A DNA stretch of 64,000 bases from Primulina eburnea (taxonomy: Eukaryota > Streptophyta > Magnoliopsida > Lamiales > Gesneriaceae): assembly GCF_022965805.1 (NCBI RefSeq), contig NC_133110.1:27834668-27898667 (forward strand). Direction: 5' to 3'. The translations under genes were made by a program, and so were the position numbers. The notes beneath the pieces were generated by a model. The model saw nothing but the letters and a program-made list of their open reading frames with translations. It was not told the DNA's origin and did not search any database. Shown here one piece after another: positions 1-11,775 of this stretch; position 1 is the first letter of the stretch, and each line of letters begins with the position of its first letter.

Positions 1-946
1 TACATGCTCCAGGATGGCGACGAGAGCACCTCGGACAGAATGGGTGCTCCTGAGTCCTCGGGGCTGGGCGTCCCCGCTGCTGCTGCTGCTGGCCTCGGTT
101 CCTGGGCGGTCCATGAAAAGGCCTCTTATTCTGCTGCTGATGCTGATGAGGAGGAGGGCGGTGTGGTACTTGGACGGGGCGCTTGCCCTGGCGATCCCTC
201 TCGATGTCCCGCAGATCCTGCTCTGCGGCTAAGGCCTTGGAGACGGCAATCTCATAAGTGGCAGGGTCAGACACCCTAACATCCCGGCGCAAGATCGGCC
301 GTAAACCCACCATGAAGTGCGTCAGCTTGGCTCTGGCATCATTCGCTATCAGGGGCACAAAGTGACAACCCCTCTCGAACTTACGGATAAACTCCGTAAC
401 CGTCATATCTCCTTGCCTCAGACTCATAAACTCGGTGGTCAGCCTGGTGCGAACCTCCTCAGCAAAATACTTGGAGTAGAAAACCTTCGTAAAGCGGGTC
501 CAAGAAAGTGTAGCCAAAGTCAAGGCTACCGAAGCTCCTTCCCACCATAAGCGGGCGTCTCCAGTGAACAGATAGGTGGCACACCGGACTCGGTCTGCGT
601 CTCCTAGCTCCATAAACTCGAAAATGACCTCGAGAGATTTGATCCATCCCTCGGCAACCATGGGGTCAGATGTCCCAGAGAACTCCTTCGGACGCATTTT
701 CATAAATCGCTCGTAAACAGCCTCGGGCCCTGTCGGCCTAGTCACCACAGCATTGTTCCCCGCAAACTGTGCGAAGAACTGTGTCATCCCAGCTAGCATC
801 TGGGCATTCATGTCTGGTGGGGGCGGTGGAGGAGGAGGAGGAGGAGGAGGTGGAGGTGTCTGCCTCTCTTGTCTCTGGTCGTCATCGTCCTCGCGGCGGT
901 GCTCGCCACCACCTCTCGGGCGTCCTACTTGACGTCTAAGGGGCAT
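1..946 (-). CDS. Ty3/gypsy Gag, cut by the window edge
   Basis: The minus strand is open from an ATG at 946 to base 1, 315 codons without a stop, and runs out of the window. It begins MPLRRQVGRPRGGGEHRRED, then has a run of about 14 prolines, then the retrotransposon gag domain (EGWIKSLEVIFEFMELGDAD, ARLWWEG, LRQGDMTVTEFIRKFERGC). It ends in a Q/R-rich stretch and the start of a CX2C zinc knuckle (CPRCSRRHPGAC) at the edge. Gag forms the virus-like particle and binds the RNA genome. The start is supported by the primer binding site and LTR lying directly upstream. The gag style is that of plant chromoviruses (Tekay/Del type). No break is visible; protease and pol would lie left of the window. 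Confidence 0.85.
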   Translation of the reverse strand, partial: MPLRRQVGRPRGGGEHRREDDDDQRQERQTPPPPPPPPPPPPPPDMNAQMLAGMTQFFAQFAGNNAVVTRPTGPEAVYERFMKMRPKEFSGTSDPMVAEGWIKSLEVIFEFMELGDADRVRCATYLFTGDARLWWEGASVALTLATLSWTRFTKVFYSKYFAEEVRTRLTTEFMSLRQGDMTVTEFIRKFERGCHFVPLIANDARAKLTHFMVGLRPILRRDVRVSDPATYEIAVSKALAAEQDLRDIERDRQGKRPVQVPHRPPPHQHQQQNKRPFHGPPRNRGQQQQQRGRPAPRTQEHPFCPRCSRRHPGAC

Positions 947-1168
947 ACTGTTCCATACATAACCCGTACGTAACTAGCATCCATAATTCCATAATTTATT
1001 ATAACTGAACACTGAAATACTGAAAAATCTGGAAGCATGCTGACAAAATAAATTCATGCTTTAAATAAACTGATGAACAAAATGCTGAACTGTAAAACTT
1101 ACAGACCGAAGACATGGCTTCGTGAGCTTCTCGCAGTCAGTAGTAGTGAAACCCTATACAGAACCACC

Positions 1169-1180
1169 GCTCTGATACCA
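1169..1180 (-). promoter_or_regulatory. tRNA-iMet primer binding site
   Basis: Read on the minus strand the sequence is TGGTATCAGAGC, continuing GGTGGTTC to 1161. This is the complement of the 3' end of plant initiator tRNA-Met, the usual primer for minus-strand DNA synthesis. It sits 2 nt from the LTR edge and about 220 nt before the gag ATG. Confidence 0.9.
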
Positions 1181-1182
1181 AT

Positions 1183-2501
1183 TGTAAAGGCCCTAAAACT
1201 CCTCGCTTGAAAAATTGCGGAAAATTAAAATTTTTCTTTTTAAAAGAAACTTAAATGGCCTCATTCATAAAATCGACTGATGAATCAAGTTCAATGTTTA
1301 AAATAATAGCAGCGGAAGAAAAATAAAGTTTTGCCAACAATAACAATTTGAAAATTATCCAATGACTGATAAAAATTTAGTTTGCGGCATAAAATAAACA
1401 CTGCTGCACTGAGGTCCTCGGGTGCCACTACTGCCGACCCAAGCTGGCTCACTGGTCCCCGCCCTCGGCCCTGACCTCATCAGTACCTACAACAATCAAG
1501 TCTAGTGAGCCTAAAGACTCAGCATGCATATCGCAAGTAACGAGTAAAATCTGAAGTAAAAATATGCATGGGGTAAAATATCATGTCATGAGGCATACTG
1601 AAAATAATTTGTACTCATGCTGAAAATAAACTGATCTGAGCAATTATAATACGTGCATAACTGAACTGATAATCACAGTAAAAATATTTGCTCCTTGGAG
1701 CCTGTACTGAAATAACTGATAAAATTTTCTGTTGAGATTATGTTTTACGCCTGTGGCCACTGCACTAAGCTGAACTGATCGGTAACTGACTACCGGGGAG
1801 CCTGGAACTGAGCTGGCGGTCACTGAAGACCCGATGGTACCATCCTGAACTGATCGGTCACTAGCGACCGGGTGGTACCAACCTGAACTGAGCGGTCACT
1901 GGCGACCGTATAAATAATACTCCCACATAGTGAATGCACCACAAGCCATATCGCATAAATCTCAAAAATAATCATTTTCTGTTTTCATGCACGTATAATA
2001 ATTAACTGACGATAATGAAAATATCCTGAAATTTTACCAACTGGAATGGATCGTCCCCAGGCTCGCTGCGACCTAAATATGCCATAAAATATGCAATAGA
2101 TTTTACTTGGATGAATGATGCACTAAAGTTTGAAAATTTTGACAATTGCGCTTAACGACTCCGTATTTTAATCATGACTCCGAACCAACCCGAACCAACT
2201 CTGAACCGTCATCACGTCATGATTAAAATACGCTAAACATACTGAAATTATGCTCCTAAAATGATGAGGGTCGAATTCATGTGCAACGGAGGCCAAAACG
2301 TGAAACGCTCTTTCGAGAGTCAATTTGGCACATCGCACCGTAAATTCTCGTACGACCTCAAAAATGATCCGAATGACGAACGGTCAAAAACATGACCTTC
2401 CTAACTCAATGGGGCACTGTCCAGTCCAAGGTCATAGGCTAAAAGCCAACCAAGAACTCAAACGAGCCCTCGCACCGACACAGCAACTTGCTGTCAAATA
2501 A
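1183..2501 (-). mobile_element. LTR of the minus-strand Ty3 element, truncated
   Basis: The LTR edge next to the primer site reads TGTAAAGG on the plus strand (ending CCTTTACA in element orientation). Sequence typical of a Ty3 LTR runs to about 2501, where it abruptly joins the LTR of the next element. The outer TG end is therefore missing, as is any target-site duplication. The last about 70 bp (2430-2501, with tcataggctaaaagccaacc and ttgctgtcaaat) resemble the tandem repeats inside the 10273-11775 insertion, so the two sequences belong to related LTR families. Confidence 0.7.
1770..1912 (-). repeat. degenerate short tandem repeats in the LTR
   Basis: Four imperfect repeats of 25-50 bp follow each other. 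They are built on the plus-strand motif gaactgatcggtcactagcg / gaactgagcggtcactggcg, and two are followed by gatggtacca or gtggtaccaa. They lie inside the truncated LTR. Their function is unknown. Confidence 0.6.
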
Positions 2502-4018
2502 ATTGGGTTTTCGAATTTTAGTGTTCAATAATTAGGTGTTTCGATACGGTAGAAGAGTCCGTAATATGAAGTTGGAAATATGAAAGCCTAAATTATGGAT
2601 TTTCGAAATTTTAGGGCTAAATGAGGATATTGGAATAATAAAGTGAAGTGAGAGTAAAATGTATTATTTGCCACAGGATTGGATTATTCAGAAATCCTAA
2701 GAATTCAGCGGTGTAAATTAAGGGTTCAGTTGAGGTACGCATGAACGTGTTTATATTACGGTCTATATTGATGTGAAATGACGTTAAGGTATGATGTATG
2801 AGTTGTGGCGTGCTTTATGTGCTTTTGTGAATAACGTGATTGCATTCACGCATTTATTGAGTTGACATTAGTGCATAGCATTTCGAGCCTGACTCCGTTG
2901 AGCTATTGTTACTGATCTATCGAGTTTGTAGCGTCATCGATGGAGTGGGTGGGTAGGAGTACTTCCTGATGACTTGCATGAGGACTGAGCGGGTCGCACC
3001 CGTACCCTCGATGCTACGTGCATGGATGAGCGGCGGCATGTTATTACGTTGCTGCAGTCCTGGCACGGGTGGCCACTGTTACTGTTGCTGATGCGTTTCA
3101 TTTGGACTCCGCTTTGGTATCCATTATTTGTTGTTACGACATGCATTGCATTGCATTTCATTGCATTTTACTTGATTTTATTTCATGTCAGTTATATTTG
3201 TCGTAATATTACTGGTTCGTCGTACTGGGGCCCGACCCCTCGTTTCTTTTTATGCTGTGGTTGTTTTTGATGCCATAGCAGGTTATTCAGGAGGATTTGA
3301 CGCGTCTGGTGGAGCGTCAGGTAGTGGTGCCCAGTCGTCGAGTCGTGGTTGAGAGTTCCCAGATATATATATACTATATTATGGAGTCATACATTTACCG
3401 GGGAGATGCCCGTGTAGCTGTACTGTTATTTTACGATGTTTTGAATTGATAGTTGTGTGATCGAGGCCTCGCCGGCTCTGCGTGTGTTTAGTCCTGGCCA
3501 GTGCGGGCTATAGGTTTGTGAATTGATGTTGTGACTTTATTTCGAGTAATAAAATATTGGTTTGTGAGTTTTGGATTTTTCTCGGGATGTCCTATTTACG
3601 AATAGGTCATGCCGAAATTTCTGAAGGCCCGAAATGAAAAAATTTAAGCGCCCCACAACACCACACCACCCCCCCCCCCACCCCCCCCCCCACCCCCCCC
3701 CCCACCCCCCCCCCACCCACCCACCCCCCCCCCGTGTGTTTTTGTGTGTTGTTTGTTTTTTTTTTGTTGGTTTTGTTTGTTGTTGTGTGTTGTTGGGGGT
3801 GTGGGTGATTTTGTGGGTAGGTGGGTTGGGTGGTGTGTGGTTGGTTGAGAGTGGGTGGGGGTTGTTTGTGGGGTGGGGGTTTTTTGGGTTTTGGGTTTTT
3901 GAGTTGTGGAGTGTGGGGTGGTTGTTGGGGTGGTGGGTTGGGGTGGGGTGGTTGGTGTTTGTTAAAATCCTGGTTGTTTGTGGGTCATTAAATATTAATC
4001 AGGAGCACGGGCCCCACA
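2502..4018 (+). repeat. 5' LTR of the chromovirus, left end missing
   Basis: Aligned by eye, 2502 onward (aattgggttttcgaatttta) matches the 3' LTR from about 9669 onward. About 580 bp of the LTR, including its TG terminus, are absent. The right end (gggccccaca) matches the 3' LTR end at 12378. Many one-base homopolymer differences separate the two LTRs. A 317-bp low-complexity block at 3647-3963 replaces about 20 bp of ordinary sequence. Confidence 0.85.
3647..3963. repeat. C-only then G/T-only low-complexity block
   Basis: About 90 bases of almost pure C with single A's are followed by about 225 bases composed nearly only of G and T. The matching place in the 3' LTR (after aaaaaatttaa at about 12300) holds about 20 bp of ordinary sequence before both copies resume at aaatcctggttgttt. 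It is open as a reading frame on the plus strand only because of its composition; the proline/valine/tryptophan translation is not a protein. It is either a real expansion or a consensus artefact. Confidence 0.85.
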
Positions 4019-4019
4019 G

Positions 4020-4032
4020 TGGTAATCAGAGC
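4020..4032 (+). promoter_or_regulatory. primer binding site with one extra base
   Basis: TGGTAATCAGAGC lies 1 nt after the 5' LTR end. It is the initiator tRNA-Met site TGGTATCAGAGC with one extra A, followed by CGTAAC. All other primer sites in this window lack the extra base. Confidence 0.75.
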
Positions 4033-4278
4033 CGTAACTAGGGATATGACTCGAATTAGGGTCTAGGGCACTGTGAGGTTAGACACAAATAACATGATTG
4101 TGCATATGTTTTGGACTATTTGCTCTTATTTGAATTATTGGTCGTGATTTGATTGAAATTTAACTGCATTAGAATGACTAGCATGAATTAGGAATGGTAT
4201 GTAGTTTAAAAAAAAAATTGCCTATAAATTTCTTTTACCTTTATCTGCCTGTGGATTTAATCCTCGTGTCTTTGTAGA

Positions 4279-7200
4279 ATGGCACCTGGAGGAAGAGGTA
4301 GAAAAGGAAAAGAAATAGCACAAGAATCTGAGGCGCAAAATGTTCGAGGACTTGCAGATATCATTAGAGGTAGACGTGGTCGACCTCGAGGACAAGTCGC
4401 TCAAAATGTTGAAGAAGAAGTTAACCAAGAACCTCCTCGACTTGAAAGACCTGGAGCTAGACAGGTAGCGATTGAGCAAGAAGTGGAACAGCTGACACAG
4501 AAAGTTGGAGGAATGCAGTTAATAATTTCTCAGTTTCAAGAATTACGTCCTCCAAAATTCTTTGGCAACGAGAGCGGAGAAAAAGCATCAAGCTGGCTGA
4601 AAAGTATAAATCATCTATTTAATTTGTTGGAGTATTCCCAAGATATTAAATTGAAGCTTGCCATCTACCAACTTAAAGATCGAGCACAACTCTGGTGGGA
4701 AGCCACAGAAGAAGCAATGAAGGACTCTGGTGAAAGTATTACTTGGGATGCTTTTCGTGCTCACTTTACCCAGGAATATGCACCGCCATCATATTATGCT
4801 GCTAAAGAAGAAGAGTTCAATCAGTTGGTACAGGGCAACAAATCAGTGGTGGAATATGCTTCACAGTTTTCTGCTCTTTTGCCCTATGTTCCACATGTTG
4901 CCAGGAATGATCAGGCTAAACTATCACGTTTTCTGCATGGGTTGCAGCGGACTGTTCATACGTTGGTGATGACTGGATCGCCTAATACGTATATTCAAGC
5001 AGTGGAAAAGGCGAAGAAAATTGAAGCAAGTTTGCTCAGAGGAGATCCCCAGCCAGGTCCATCATCTGTTTCTCAGGGATCTGGGAGTAGTATGTCAATG
5101 CCAGTGGATTTACCTCCATATCAGCCTGTACAGTCATACCAACAACCCAAACAGCAGAGGTACAAGGCAAAAGGAAAGCAATTCAAGAAAAAGTCTCAAT
5201 CCAGCTCCTCCAGTTCAGGCAGTGCACGAGGGGGAGGTTCTGTTGGGTCGTCTAGCACTGTGCATTGTGACCGATGTGGTGGTCGACATTTTAGTTCCCA
5301 ATGTGTAGGAGTTCAGGGGTCTTGTTACGTTTGTGGTCAAGTTGGACATTTCGCCAGAGTCTGTCCTAATGCACAAAGACAGCAATTTCAGCCACAACAG
5401 TCTGGACAAGTTCCCCGAGTACCAGCTTTCCAGCCACATGCTCCTGCACAGTCATTTCAGCAATCTGGTTATCCACCGCCTAGAGGTCCTCCTCAGCAAC
5501 AATTTACAGTGCCACAGCTGGCTAGAGTCCATGCATTGACTCAAGACCAGGCTCAGGATGCACCAGGAGGAGTGATTGCAGGTATTTGTTATGTTTTTTA
5601 CTATCCTGCACGCATATTGATAGACACAGGAGCATCTCATTCATTTTTATCTGCCGCATTTGTTGATGAGCATGAGATTGCTACTATTACTTTGTTGGAT
5701 ACTGTGTCAGTTGCTACTCCTGCCGGTGTATACTTGATGTCCCATGAGATAGTTTTGAACTGCGTGATTAGATTTGAGGATAATATTATGATAACTAATC
5801 TAATCAAATTAGCTATGTCTGATTTCGACTGTATCCTCGGTATGGATATATTGACGAATTATCGAGCTACTGTGGATTGTTTCCATGGAGTTGTCAGATT
5901 TAAACCGTATTATGGCAGCAAATGGAATTTTTATGGTTATGATTCACAGTCTCGAATTCCATTAGTATCTGCAATGGAAATGTTCAGGTTGTTGTCAATC
6001 GGCAATGAAGGATTTTTGATCTATGCTCTTGATGCAACACGGGAAGAACGATTGAAAGTTTCAGACATTCCCGTTGTCAAGGATTTTCCAGATGTATTTC
6101 CTGATGAGATTCCAGGTTTTCCGCCTCAAAGGGAAATAGATCTTAGCATTGAATTAATGCCAGGGACAAATCCTATTTCTAGAGCACCATATCGTTTAGC
6201 TCCGACAGAGTTGAAAGAACTCAAGGAACAGTTACAGGATTTACTGGAGAAAGGCTATATCAGACCCAGTATGTCACCTTGGGGAGCTCCAGTATTGTTT
6301 GTAAAAAAGAAAGACGGAACGATGAGAATGTGCGTCGATTATCGGCAGTTGAACCGGGCTACTGTGAAGAATAAGTATCCTCTGCCGCGTATTGACGACT
6401 TGTTTGATCAGTTGCAGGGTACTTCTGTGTATTCCAAGATTGATCTTCGTTCCGGATACCATCAGCTCAGAGTCCGAGAGGAAGATGTTCCTAAAACAGC
6501 ATTTCGGACATGTTATGGACACTATGAATTCCTAGTCGTGCCGTTTGGTTTGACTAATGCTCCAGCGGTTTTTATGGATTTAATGAATCGTGTATTCCGG
6601 GAATTCATAGATAAATTTGTTATCGTTTTCATTGATGACATCTTGATTTATTCTAAGTCAAAAACAGAGCACAAAGAACATTTGAAATTAGTTCTCCAAA
6701 CACTCAGAGAAGCGCAATTGTACGCCAAATTTTCTAAGTGTGAGTTCTGGTTGGACAGAGTTTTATTTTTAGGCCATGTTATATCTGCACAAGGAGTATC
6801 TGTTGATCCTAATAAAGTTGAAGCTGTTATCAATTGGCCTAAACCAACCAATGTGTCTGAGATTCGAAGCTTTTTGGGATTAGCTCGGTACTATAGGCGT
6901 TTCATTGAAGGATTTTCTAGAATAGCTAGACCTATGACCCAGTTGACACAGAAAGATCGACGTTTTGTATGGACTGCAGAATGTGAGTCTAGTTTTCGGA
7001 CTTTAAAAGAAAAGTTGACCACATCTCCAGTGCTAGCTTTGCCTTCAGGCTCAGGTGGATTTGTTGTCTGTACAGATGCTTCTTTAAATGGACTGGGTTG
7101 TGTTTTGATGCAAAATGGGCGAGTGATTGCGTATGCTTCTCGTCAATTGAAGTCACATGAGACTCGATATCCAGTTCATGATTTGGAGTTAGCTGCCATT

Positions 7201-9012
7201 GTGTTTGCATTGAAGATATGGCGTCATTATCTGTACGGAGAACAGTTTGTGATTTATTCTGATCACAAGAGTCTGAAGTATCTTTTTACACAGTCTGACT
7301 TGAACATGAGACAGCGTCGATGGTTGGAATTACTTAAAGACTTTGATTGTGAGATTCAGTACCAACCAGGGCGAATGAATCAAGTTGCAGATGCTCTGAG
7401 CAGAAAGGTTCAGCCTAAAATGTTGACATCTTTGACTATTTCAAAGATTCATGAGCATTTGGGAACTTCAGGATGGACTTATCAGTCTAAGGGCGACTAC
7501 TTTATAGTTTCATCTATACAAGTTGAACCACAAATTGTTTCTAAAATCAAAGCAGCACAGAGAACTGATCCGCATGTTCATAGATTGAAAGAATTGACTC
7601 AGACAGGTCAATCAGAAAAGTTCAGTGTTGCTTCAGATGGATGTCTGCGCTATCAAGGTAGACTTGTGGCTCCGAATTTGATAGATTTGAAAGAATCTAT
7701 ACTTCGTGAAGCTTATTGTAGTCGACACAGTGTTCATCCTGGAATAAGAAAGATGTATCATATCTTGAAATCTCATTACTGGTGGGAAGGTATGAAGAAA
7801 GAGATTTCTGATTTTGTGGCTAGATGTTTGACGTGCCAACAGGTTAAAGCTGAGAGAATGAGACCTGGTGGTATGTTACATAGTCTTGAAGTACCACAGT
7901 GGAATTGGGAGCACATTGCTATGGATTTTGTGACACACCTACCTCGTTCTAATCGTGGTTGTGATGCAATTTGGGTGATTGTTGATAGATTGTCTAAATC
8001 AGCCCACTTTATTCCTTATGATCGTACTTGTACTTATAAGAAAATGGCGAAAATGTACATCGATCATGTGGTGAGATTGCATGGTGTGCCCGTAACCATA
8101 GTATCAGATCGTGATCCCAGGTTTGCTTCGAAGTTTTGGGGTAGTTTGCAATCAGCATTGGGTTCAAAGCTGGCGATGAGTACTGCATATCACCCACAGA
8201 CAGATGGTCAGTCTGAAAGGACCATTCAGACACTCGAGGATATGTTGCGAGCAGTCGTGATGGATTTCAGGGGTGGTTGGCAGGAATCATTGTCACTTGT
8301 TGAGTTCTCTTACAATAACAGCTTCCAAGCAACCATCGGAATGGCACCATTTGAAGCTTTGTACGGTAGAAAGTGTAGATCTCCGATATGCTGGGAAGAT
8401 GTAGGAGAAAGACAGATGTCAATGCCAGAATTTATTCAAGAAATGAAAGAGAAGGTTGAAATGATCAGGAAAAGAATGAAAGCAGCTCAGGATCGTCAAG
8501 CCAGTTATGCTAATAAAAGGCGTAGGCCTTTAGAATTTCAGGTTGACGATCAGGTTTTCTTGAAAGTATCACCGTTTCGTGGTACTATGAGATTTGGGCG
8601 CAAAGGGAAACTAGCTCCGCGTTATATTGGTCCATATGCGATTGTTGAGAGGATTGGCACTTTGGCTTATCGTTTGGACTTACCGCAGAGTTTGTCTGCG
8701 ATACATGATGTGTTTCATGTATCTATGTTACGAAAGTATGAGCCAGATCCTTCTCATGTCTTGAGGACTGATGAGGTGGAGTTGGATAGTTCCCTTAGCT
8801 ATGTTGAACATCCAGTGCAAATCCTTGATCGCAAAGAGAAGCAACTGAGGAATAAGACGATTCCACTGGTTATGGTGCAGTGGAGTAGACATGGGAGAGA
8901 AGAAGCTACATGGGAATTAGAGGCTAAGATGCGTCAGGAATGGCCTCATTTGTTTGAAAATGTAATAAATTATTCCATGTATTCTGATTTCTCAATGTAC
9001 TATCAGTGGTAA
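4279..9012 (+). CDS. Gag-Pol polyprotein with chromodomain (Tekay/Del type)
   Basis: This single ORF of 1577 residues is the full replication machinery of an LTR retrotransposon. Domains in order: Gag about 80-260; two zinc knuckles about 330-342 (CX2CX3HX4C) and 349-362 ([14 protein letters not shown]); aspartic protease about 446 ([12 protein letters not shown]); reverse transcriptase with [13 protein letters not shown] about 718 and catalytic [10 protein letters not shown] about 785; RNase H about 930-1000 ([20 protein letters not shown]); integrase zinc finger about 1149-1186 ([16 protein letters not shown]) and catalytic core (DFVTHLP about 1215, VSDRDPRF about 1275, [12 protein letters not shown] about 1312). 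A chromodomain follows at about 1508-1560 ([16 protein letters not shown]), which in this family directs insertion to marked chromatin. All expected catalytic residues are visible and there is no stop or frameshift. The ATG at 4279 follows the primer site by about 245 nt, and nothing upstream extends the frame usefully. Confidence 0.96.
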   Translation: MAPGGRGRKGKEIAQESEAQNVRGLADIIRGRRGRPRGQVAQNVEEEVNQEPPRLERPGARQVAIEQEVEQLTQKVGGMQLIISQFQELRPPKFFGNESGEKASSWLKSINHLFNLLEYSQDIKLKLAIYQLKDRAQLWWEATEEAMKDSGESITWDAFRAHFTQEYAPPSYYAAKEEEFNQLVQGNKSVVEYASQFSALLPYVPHVARNDQAKLSRFLHGLQRTVHTLVMTGSPNTYIQAVEKAKKIEASLLRGDPQPGPSSVSQGSGSSMSMPVDLPPYQPVQSYQQPKQQRYKAKGKQFKKKSQSSSSSSGSARGGGSVGSSSTVHCDRCGGRHFSSQCVGVQGSCYVCGQVGHFARVCPNAQRQQFQPQQSGQVPRVPAFQPHAPAQSFQQSGYPPPRGPPQQQFTVPQLARVHALTQDQAQDAPGGVIAGICYVFYYPARILIDTGASHSFLSAAFVDEHEIATITLLDTVSVATPAGVYLMSHEIVLNCVIRFEDNIMITNLIKLAMSDFDCILGMDILTNYRATVDCFHGVVRFKPYYGSKWNFYGYDSQSRIPLVSAMEMFRLLSIGNEGFLIYALDATREERLKVSDIPVVKDFPDVFPDEIPGFPPQREIDLSIELMPGTNPISRAPYRLAPTELKELKEQLQDLLEKGYIRPSMSPWGAPVLFVKKKDGTMRMCVDYRQLNRATVKNKYPLPRIDDLFDQLQGTSVYSKIDLRSGYHQLRVREEDVPKTAFRTCYGHYEFLVVPFGLTNAPAVFMDLMNRVFREFIDKFVIVFIDDILIYSKSKTEHKEHLKLVLQTLREAQLYAKFSKCEFWLDRVLFLGHVISAQGVSVDPNKVEAVINWPKPTNVSEIRSFLGLARYYRRFIEGFSRIARPMTQLTQKDRRFVWTAECESSFRTLKEKLTTSPVLALPSGSGGFVVCTDASLNGLGCVLMQNGRVIAYASRQLKSHETRYPVHDLELAAIVFALKIWRHYLYGEQFVIYSDHKSLKYLFTQSDLNMRQRRWLELLKDFDCEIQYQPGRMNQVADALSRKVQPKMLTSLTISKIHEHLGTSGWTYQSKGDYFIVSSIQVEPQIVSKIKAAQRTDPHVHRLKELTQTGQSEKFSVASDGCLRYQGRLVAPNLIDLKESILREAYCSRHSVHPGIRKMYHILKSHYWWEGMKKEISDFVARCLTCQQVKAERMRPGGMLHSLEVPQWNWEHIAMDFVTHLPRSNRGCDAIWVIVDRLSKSAHFIPYDRTCTYKKMAKMYIDHVVRLHGVPVTIVSDRDPRFASKFWGSLQSALGSKLAMSTAYHPQTDGQSERTIQTLEDMLRAVVMDFRGGWQESLSLVEFSYNNSFQATIGMAPFEALYGRKCRSPICWEDVGERQMSMPEFIQEMKEKVEMIRKRMKAAQDRQASYANKRRRPLEFQVDDQVFLKVSPFRGTMRFGRKGKLAPRYIGPYAIVERIGTLAYRLDLPQSLSAIHDVFHVSMLRKYEPDPSHVLRTDEVELDSSLSYVEHPVQILDRKEKQLRNKTIPLVMVQWSRHGREEATWELEAKMRQEWPHLFENVINYSMYSDFSMYYQW

Positions 9013-10272
9013 ATGTTTATAAACCACTTTTGTATAAATGTTATGTATGCTAGATTTCGAGGACGAAATCTTTTATTAGTAGTGGAGAATGTGAGAGCCC
9101 AGCCCGTTAGCCCAAGCCCAGCCCATTTAGTAATTAATATATTAAAAAAAAAAATAGATATAAAATAATGTAAAAAGAAAAAGAAAAAGAAGATCAGAAG
9201 CGCTTTCTCCTTCCCGTAACTTCCGCCAGCTTCGTTTTTCATTTTTCTTCAATTTCGAAACCTTGACCTTCGATTTTAGCCGCTCCGGTCGCCGAAAAAT
9301 TCAAGTAAATATACGGTTTGAAAGCTCTCGACGAGGGCTACGTTTTGGTACCCATATTGAAAGGTTTCTCGACCCGTTTCGAAAACCCGTATTCTCTTTC
9401 TCCGTCGAATTGCCGCCCGTACGTCGCCGAAATTCAGAAATTGACTGAGGGCTTTTGTTCCCTATGTCATAAGCTTCGTTTTGGTATATATATTGAGGTA
9501 CAAATCATGATTCCAGCAAGGTGGTTGTATTTTTGTTGGGTTAAATTTGGTACCAATATTGATAATTGTTATATTATTGATTGTAGGTACGAGAATTGAG
9601 CCGATTTGAGGTATCTATCAGATTTTCGGAATTTATTTGGGATTAATTTCGAAAATTCAGAAATTTAAAATTGGGTTTTCGAATTTTAGTGTTCAATAAT
9701 TAGGTGTTTCGATACTGTAGAATAGTCGTATATGAATTTGGAAATATGAAAGCCTAAATTATGGATTTTCGGAATTTTAGGCTAAATTAGTGAATATTGG
9801 AATAATAAATTGAAGTTGATATGAAATGTATTATTTGCCACAGGATTGGATTATTCAGAAATCCTTAAGAAATTCAGTGGTAAATTAAGGGTTCAGTTGA
9901 GGTACGCATGAACTGTTTTATTATGACGTCTATATTGATGTGAAATGACGTTAAGTATTATGTATGAGTTGTGGCGTGCTTTATGTGCTTTTGTGAATAA
10001 CGTGATTGCATTCACGCATTTATTTGAGTTGATCTCATTAGTGCATAGCATTTCGAGCCTTGACTCCGTTGATTGCTATTGTTACTGATCTATCGAGTTG
10101 TAGCGTCATCGATGGAGTGGGTGGGTAGGATTAGCACTCCTGATGACTTGCATGAGGACTGAGCGGGTCGCACCCGTACCCTCGATGCTACGTGCATGGA
10201 TGAGCGGCGGCATGTTATTACGTTGCTGCAGTCCTGGCACGGGTGGCCACTGTTACTGTTGCTGATGCGTTT

Positions 10273-11775
10273 ATCTTTGCACCACCAACCAGGGACCTTA
10301 CCAACATCCCAAGGAAGGGTCTGAACCATGGCTAAAGGCCCTAGGCCAGCCACAATCCTCACCATTCCAGAAACCAACCGAGAAGATGCACCGAGAGCAC
10401 ATTTGATGCGCGTGTGGTGTGTTTTGCTTGCTTGTTGTCTCGTGTCGTTCAGTGGCCATTTGATTGACCATGGCACGATCTAGACATATAGGAGTGTGGT
10501 ATGGACCGTGGCTAAGGGCCATAGGCCAACCAAGATCCACACCAAACCATACAATTCGAAATGCATGTGCTGTACAATGAAGGCCGAGAAGGGGGAGGGG
10601 GCTGTTCTGTTTCGTGGGTTATCTCGCGTCGTTCCAGTGGCCATTAATGGACCATGGCAGACCTAGACATCTTGGGGTGTGGTATGAACCGTGGCTAAGG
10701 CCACAAGGCCAAGCCAGATCCACACCAAGCCAACCCAAAACCGAAACACAAGTGCTGTCAAATGAAGGGGCCGAGAGGGGAGTGGGGCTGTACTTACGTT
10801 TTATTTAAAAACCGTGGAGCCATGGACCAAGCCACCACAAACGGGACTTAGTCACGTCTTAGACATGCTAGGGGAGTGATCCAACCATGGCTAAGAGCCC
10901 TTAGGGCAGCCAAGATCAGATCCAACCCCTTGACATACAAATCTGAAATTTTCGAAGAGCATACATGGCAGCAAGGGAGTTGCTGTCAAATTCTGAATTC
11001 TCACAATATGGGGGCTGTATGAATGGACAAACACGATCCTAATGCATCCTATTACTCTAGGAGTCCCCTTGGGAGCCTGGAGTCGAGCCATAACCTGAAA
11101 CCACCAAAACTCAGCAAAAACGTGAGGCATATGAAGGGCCGAAAAATCTGCATGTTACATTTTCTGAAAATCCTTCTTGTATTTCGGTTTTTTGCATTTA
11201 AATGATCATGTGATTGTAAAAATATGATAATAAGACTGATTGAGTTAGAAAAAGTATATACATGCCTTGTATTTCGTTGAAAGAAACTACGAAACGACGA
11301 CGCGAGCGGAGACGGAGTGGCTTCTCTTGATTCCCTGGCCTCGATTTTCTCCCTATCTCCCTAGCTATTTCTCACGTTTTTTTCTACTGAAATGGGCTGC
11401 TGTTTTTCGGTCAAGGGAGAGGGGATAAGTGGTTATGGGAGTGAGGAGGATAGGTGCAAGATAAGGGGATAACTCAAGACTAAGTCTCCAACAAATTGTT
11501 TTTTTAAATTTTAAATTCTTGAATGTTGTTGCTAACAAATCTTTTTGGATGGACTAGAAGGGTGATGGCCGATTCTCCCAAGTTAAACTAAGGATAAGCT
11601 CCTAATATTACATGTTCTCCCAAAAATCCTAGACTTAAATTACTAATTAAATTCAAAGATGAGATAATATGGTGATAAGGCAAATAATTGTTTAAACAAT
11701 TCAAGGTGGCCGAAAGTTTTCATTTAAAAAGAGTGGAAAAATGTTGATTATCTAGAATATTAATAACCTTAGAAG
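10273..11775 (-). mobile_element. LTR fragment inserted in the 3' LTR
   Basis: The two LTRs agree up to tgctgatgcgttt and again from attatttgttgttac. Between them the 3' LTR has about 1.5 kb that replaces about 23 bp (catttggactccgctttggt and 3 more bases). The insert contains four tandem repeats and then AT-rich sequence. It resembles the LTR tail at 2430-2501 in the same orientation. It has no clear TG...CA ends or target duplication, so I read it as a partial LTR copied or recombined in rather than a clean solo LTR. The strand is inferred from that match. Confidence 0.55.
10316..11020. repeat. four diverged tandem repeats, about 180-200 bp each
   Basis: Each repeat begins with a version of gtgtggtatgaaccgtggct followed by aaggccacaaggccaagcca, at about 10316, 10495, 10677 and 10877. 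Later parts shared by at least two copies are gtgctgtcaaatgaaggggc and a gtcgttccagtggccatt / ggaccatggc block. The spacing is about 180, 182 and 200 bp. Sequence identity looks moderate, so the array is old. It is typical of internal repeats in long Ty3 LTRs. Confidence 0.75.

Noticed and set aside
4..550. Plus-strand ORFs over the first 550 bases
   Set aside because: They are antisense to a well-supported gag frame with recognisable gag motifs on the minus strand.
1161..1180. Possible tRNA gene at the TGGTATCAGAGC sites
   Set aside because: Only the tRNA 3' complement is present, next to LTR ends; no cloverleaf can be formed. These are primer binding sites.
3634..4041. A 135-codon plus-strand ORF rich in Pro, Val, Gly and Trp
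   Set aside because: It is the translation of the C-only/GT-only low-complexity block in an LTR.
10090..10540. Minus-strand ORFs of 128 and 80 codons
   Set aside because: They span the junction of an LTR with an inserted repeat block and match no protein pattern.
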